Of a stretch of 64,000 nt of DNA, positions 61,319 through 64,000 are shown in pieces (the stretch's first letter is position 1; each line of letters opens with the position of its first letter). The position numbers and the translations under genes are program-made. Under the pieces are notes generated by a model, which made no database searches, was not told where the DNA came from, and saw only the letters and a list, made by a program, of their open reading frames with translations. The stretch lies in NCBI RefSeq assembly GCF_001428685.1, contig NZ_LMIK01000001.1:657288-721287 (forward strand), given 5' to 3'. The stretch comes from Lysobacter sp. Root76 (GTDB lineage Bacteria > Pseudomonadota > Gammaproteobacteria > Xanthomonadales > Xanthomonadaceae).

Positions 61319-63022
61319 TCAGGCCAGCACATCGGGAGCATCCCCAACGAGCCTTCGCGCAAGGCCCAGCGCGGACTCGAAATCGCCAACGAAATGAAGT
61401 TCGCCGTGCTTGGGGCGCAGATGCATGCCATCGATCACTCGGCGGGGTTGCGACTGAAGGCCGGAAATAATCAGCACAATCCCGCGGCGCCGGCACCGCT
61501 CGAGCAGGGCCTTGAGCGCATGTACGCCACTGGCGTCAATGATTGGCACCAGCCGCATCCGCAGGATGAAGACCTTCGGCGGGTCTCGGAACTGATCGAG
61601 GAGGTTGTCGAGCCGATTGGCAGCGCCAAAGAACAGCGGCCCATTGATCATGAAGGCTTCGACGCCGGCAGGCAGATGATCGCGCTGGGTCAAGTCGGCG
61701 GACACCTCACCGTTCTCCTCAATGAGCCGGATGCCCGACGTCACTTCCACGGCGTCGGCCATGCGGAACATGAAGACGAATGCGGCCACGACAAGGCCGA
61801 CTTCTATCGCGAGCGTCAGGTCGAACAGCACGGTCAGGAAGAAGGTCAGCAGCAACACCAATCGATCTCCCTTCGGGGCCGACAGAGTGTGTCGAAAGTG
61901 CTCGTACTCGCAGATGTTCCATGCCACGACCAGGAGCACGGCCGCCAATGCGGCCAAAGGCACGTAGCGCATCAGCGGGGCGAGCGACACGAGGAACACG
62001 AGCAGGAACAGCGCGTGCAGTATGCCGGCGATCGGCGAACGCCCGCCTGCGCGGATGTTGGTGGCCGTCCGCGCAATGGCGCCCGTGGCCGGAAGCCCCC
62101 CGAACAGCGCCGCGCCGACGTTGGCGAGGCCCTGCGCAACGAGTTCGCCGTTGGACCGATGGCGGCCGCCGGTCATCCCATCGGCCACCACGGCCGATAG
62201 CAATGACTCGACGCCTGCGAGAAAGGCGATGGTGAACGAACTTGGCAGAAGCTCCGCGGTTCGCTCGAACGGAATGTTCGGAAACTCGAAGCTTGGCAAC
62301 GATGTGGGGAGACTGCCAAAACGGCTGCCGATGGTCTCCACCGGCAGCATGAACGCGCTGGAAGCCAGCGTGCAGAGGACCAGCGCGACGAGGAACGCCG
62401 GCCAGTGCGGCCAGCCCCGGCGCAGTGTCACGATGATGGCGATGGACACCAGTGCCAGGGACGCGGCAGCCGGGTTGGCCGTCGTCGCGTGATCTGCGTA
62501 GGCGGCCCAACGCGCCAGGAATTCGGCCGGGACGCTGCCCATCTGCAGGCCGAAAAGGTCTTTGATCTGGCTGGAAACGATGCTCACGGCAATGCCGGCC
62601 GTGAATCCCGTGATCACCGGCTGCGGCATGTACTTCATCAGCGTGCCGAGCCGCATCAGCCCTGCGGCGATCAGCATTAGACCCGCCAACAGTGTGCAAA
62701 GCACAAGTCCGCCGAAGCCGAACTTCTGGATCACTACGAATACCACTGGGATGAACGCCGCGGTGGGCCCGCCGATCTGCACGCGCGAGCCGCCGAACAC
62801 CGAGATCAGGAAGCCCGACACGATCGCCGTGTACAGGCCCGTCTGCGGGGCCGTCCCGCTGGCGATGGCGAGTGCCATGGCCAGCGGCAGAGCCACGATG
62901 GCGACGGTGAGCCCGGCGATTGCGTCCCTTCGCAGGTCGGAGAGCGAATATCCCTCCCGCAGTACCGTCAGGAGCTTGGGTTCGAACTGATGCGCGTACT
63001 GCTTGACGGTGTGGGATGCCAT
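61319..63022 (-). CDS. SulP-family inorganic anion transporter with STAS domain
   Basis: A 567-aa protein. The N-terminal SulP transporter domain (about 12-14 helices) starts with LRRDAIAGLTVAIVALPLAMALAIASG. It then has GLYTAIVSGFLISVFGGSRVQIGGPTAAF, the family anion-site segment. A C-terminal STAS domain runs about 435-550 (FMINGPLFFGAANRLDNLLDQF, VFILRMRLVPIIDASGVHALKALLERC). Members move sulfate, bicarbonate or related anions by symport or exchange. GGGGGAG precedes the ATG. The gene upstream is 30 bp away in the same direction, so they probably form an operon. Confidence 0.94.
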   Translation of the reverse strand: MASHTVKQYAHQFEPKLLTVLREGYSLSDLRRDAIAGLTVAIVALPLAMALAIASGTAPQTGLYTAIVSGFLISVFGGSRVQIGGPTAAFIPVVFVVIQKFGFGGLVLCTLLAGLMLIAAGLMRLGTLMKYMPQPVITGFTAGIAVSIVSSQIKDLFGLQMGSVPAEFLARWAAYADHATTANPAAASLALVSIAIIVTLRRGWPHWPAFLVALVLCTLASSAFMLPVETIGSRFGSLPTSLPSFEFPNIPFERTAELLPSSFTIAFLAGVESLLSAVVADGMTGGRHRSNGELVAQGLANVGAALFGGLPATGAIARTATNIRAGGRSPIAGILHALFLLVFLVSLAPLMRYVPLAALAAVLLVVAWNICEYEHFRHTLSAPKGDRLVLLLTFFLTVLFDLTLAIEVGLVVAAFVFMFRMADAVEVTSGIRLIEENGEVSADLTQRDHLPAGVEAFMINGPLFFGAANRLDNLLDQFRDPPKVFILRMRLVPIIDASGVHALKALLERCRRRGIVLIISGLQSQPRRVIDGMHLRPKHGELHFVGDFESALGLARRLVGDAPDVLA

Positions 63023-63052
63023 GACTCCCCCGGTCAGTGGGCAACGCGTCGG

Positions 63053-63826
63053 TCAACGGCGCTTGGGTGCAGAGCGCCTTCGCTGGATCGGGTTATGCGC
63101 CAACTTCGTCAATATTGCTTCAAAGAGCGGATCGTTGCCGGTGTCTTCGGCCAGCACGTGCCTGGCGGCGGAGGCGGCCACCACCTGGGCCAGTTCCAGA
63201 GGCAACGGTTCGAGCGTCTCGTTCCAGAACTGCAGTTGCAGGTCGCGCAGCCAAGACGCCTCCGGCATCAGCGTCCGGTAACGCCCCAGCTCCTCCAGAC
63301 ACTGCTGGTCGACCGCTTCCGTTTGACTGCGGGACACCAGCAGGGTGCAGGATTGTTGCAGCGGCGTCCTGAGGAACTGGTCATAGACCGACAGGCATTG
63401 GGACAGCGCCTGCTGGGACGTTCCATGGGTCGCTTTGCGGTCGCGGGAATCGAAGACAGAAATGGCGGCCCGCATCGGCGTGCGGGCCAGTAGCGTGGCA
63501 ATCGAGCTTTCCTCGGCCGCTACGGTGCCGGCGAACGGAGCGGCCAATTGCGGAGCGCACGTCCTGACCCATGTCGGTGGCCGGTCGAGACCTGGCACAT
63601 GCGGACCGGGATTGCCTCGGCCCGTCCACAGGGCATGCAACGCGTGCGTGAGGTCAATCCAGGCCGTTGGCAAGGCGGGCCAGCACAGCGATTGCACAAA
63701 GACCGTTTCGCCGGCATCGGTCGATACGCGTGCGGAACCCAGGAATGCAATGCGCGAGACCTGCGGCTTCTGGGCTCTGACCGCCGGGCGGGATCGGGAT
63801 GCACGTGGTGCCGTGGAATGTGTCAT
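63053..63826 (-). CDS. unrecognised soluble protein upstream of the SulP gene
   Basis: A 257-aa protein I cannot assign to a family. The start is probably the ATG at 63826, with AGG six bases before it; one at 63844 adds six residues. It has no signal peptide or membrane helix. The N-terminal 20 residues are Arg/Ser-rich; a mixed alpha/beta region follows (FVQSLCWPALPTAWIDLTHALHALW, MRAAISVFDSRDRKATHG, CTLLVSRSQTEAVD), then a helical C-terminus (QVVAASAARHVLAED, PLFEAILTKLAHNP). It is 30 bp from the SulP gene, so it may be a partner or regulator of it. A 17-bp palindrome lies 70 bp upstream. Confidence 0.7.
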   Translation of the reverse strand: MTHSTAPRASRSRPAVRAQKPQVSRIAFLGSARVSTDAGETVFVQSLCWPALPTAWIDLTHALHALWTGRGNPGPHVPGLDRPPTWVRTCAPQLAAPFAGTVAAEESSIATLLARTPMRAAISVFDSRDRKATHGTSQQALSQCLSVYDQFLRTPLQQSCTLLVSRSQTEAVDQQCLEELGRYRTLMPEASWLRDLQLQFWNETLEPLPLELAQVVAASAARHVLAEDTGNDPLFEAILTKLAHNPIQRRRSAPKRR

Positions 63827-63895
63827 TTGCCTGCAAACGTCCAATCAGGAAGAGGCTTGAAAAGCATCACGAGATGATGTCTCATGCGCTCTATA

Positions 63896-63912
63896 TGATG
63901 CATTGTGCATCA
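63896..63912. promoter_or_regulatory. 17-bp perfect palindrome, candidate operator
   Basis: TGATGCATTGTGCATCA has exact seven-base arms around TTG. It lies 70 bp upstream of the unrecognised gene at 63826 in an AT-rich stretch. No + strand gene starts before the window ends. Probably a repressor site for the SulP operon. Confidence 0.55.
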
Positions 63913-64000
63913 AAATACATGTCTTAACATTAACAGGAGTGGCTTTTTTCGCGGCGCTTCAAGATGATGCGCGTCCAGGCCGCTTAGGCCGGTGACAAAC

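Overview
The window is about 64 kb of high-GC chromosomal DNA with dense coding and frequent 4-bp ATGA stop/start overlaps. It carries several S9 peptidases, large TonB-dependent receptors, an rmlBACD dTDP-rhamnose cluster and cell-wall hydrolases. Together these suggest a predatory or saprophytic gammaproteobacterium of the Xanthomonadaceae, most likely Lysobacter or a close relative. This is inferred from gene content only. I see no rRNA, tRNA, CRISPR array or intact insertion sequence.

Layout. (1) 1-6338: the N-terminus of an S9 peptidase, a POT-family peptide transporter and two complete secreted S9 peptidases; this looks like peptide scavenging. (2) 6451-9837: rmlBACD for dTDP-L-rhamnose. 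(3) 10383-24952, all on the minus strand: a CaiB-type CoA-transferase, a GH127-like glycosidase, a TIM-barrel/formylglycine-enzyme-like fusion, a ribokinase-like kinase, a serine hydrolase, a TonB-dependent receptor, a LysR regulator, a propeller-sodium symporter fusion and a CitE-like lyase. A 23-bp element (19/23 identical) lies upstream of both the receptor and the lyase-symporter operon and is the best candidate for the LysR box. (4) 25137-39293: serine hydrolase, diaminopimelate decarboxylase and Oar-like receptor on the minus strand, a transglutaminase-like protein, then a plus-strand run of DUF819 membrane protein, NlpC/P60 endopeptidase, L-Ala-D/L-Glu epimerase, RpiR/MurR regulator, L,D-transpeptidase-like lipoprotein and an unusual DAACS symporter. 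I read this as a system for using peptidoglycan peptides, with a palindromic operator over the -35 box at 32571-32614.

(5) 39423-58728: a three-gene minus-strand surface operon (2847-aa DUF11/SdrD-type protein, 1126-aa Ig/beta-barrel protein, OmpA-like protein). Beside it are a response regulator and a divergent run of 7TMR-DISM histidine kinase, LysM-FecR protein and CHASE2 protein with a degenerate GGDEF domain. A perfect 19-bp palindrome lies upstream of the giant gene. This block is the strongest candidate for an undescribed system: a giant surface filament or adhesin with its own partner proteins and sensory control. (6) 58986-63826: an anion-handling segment (TauE/SafE permease, fluoride riboswitch with crcB and a DUF190 gene, SulP transporter, unrecognised protein) with looser spacing, possibly acquired.

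Strong terminators separate most blocks (2150, 4267, 18011, 27982, 39351, 58760). All function calls come from reading motifs in translated sequence; no database search was possible.
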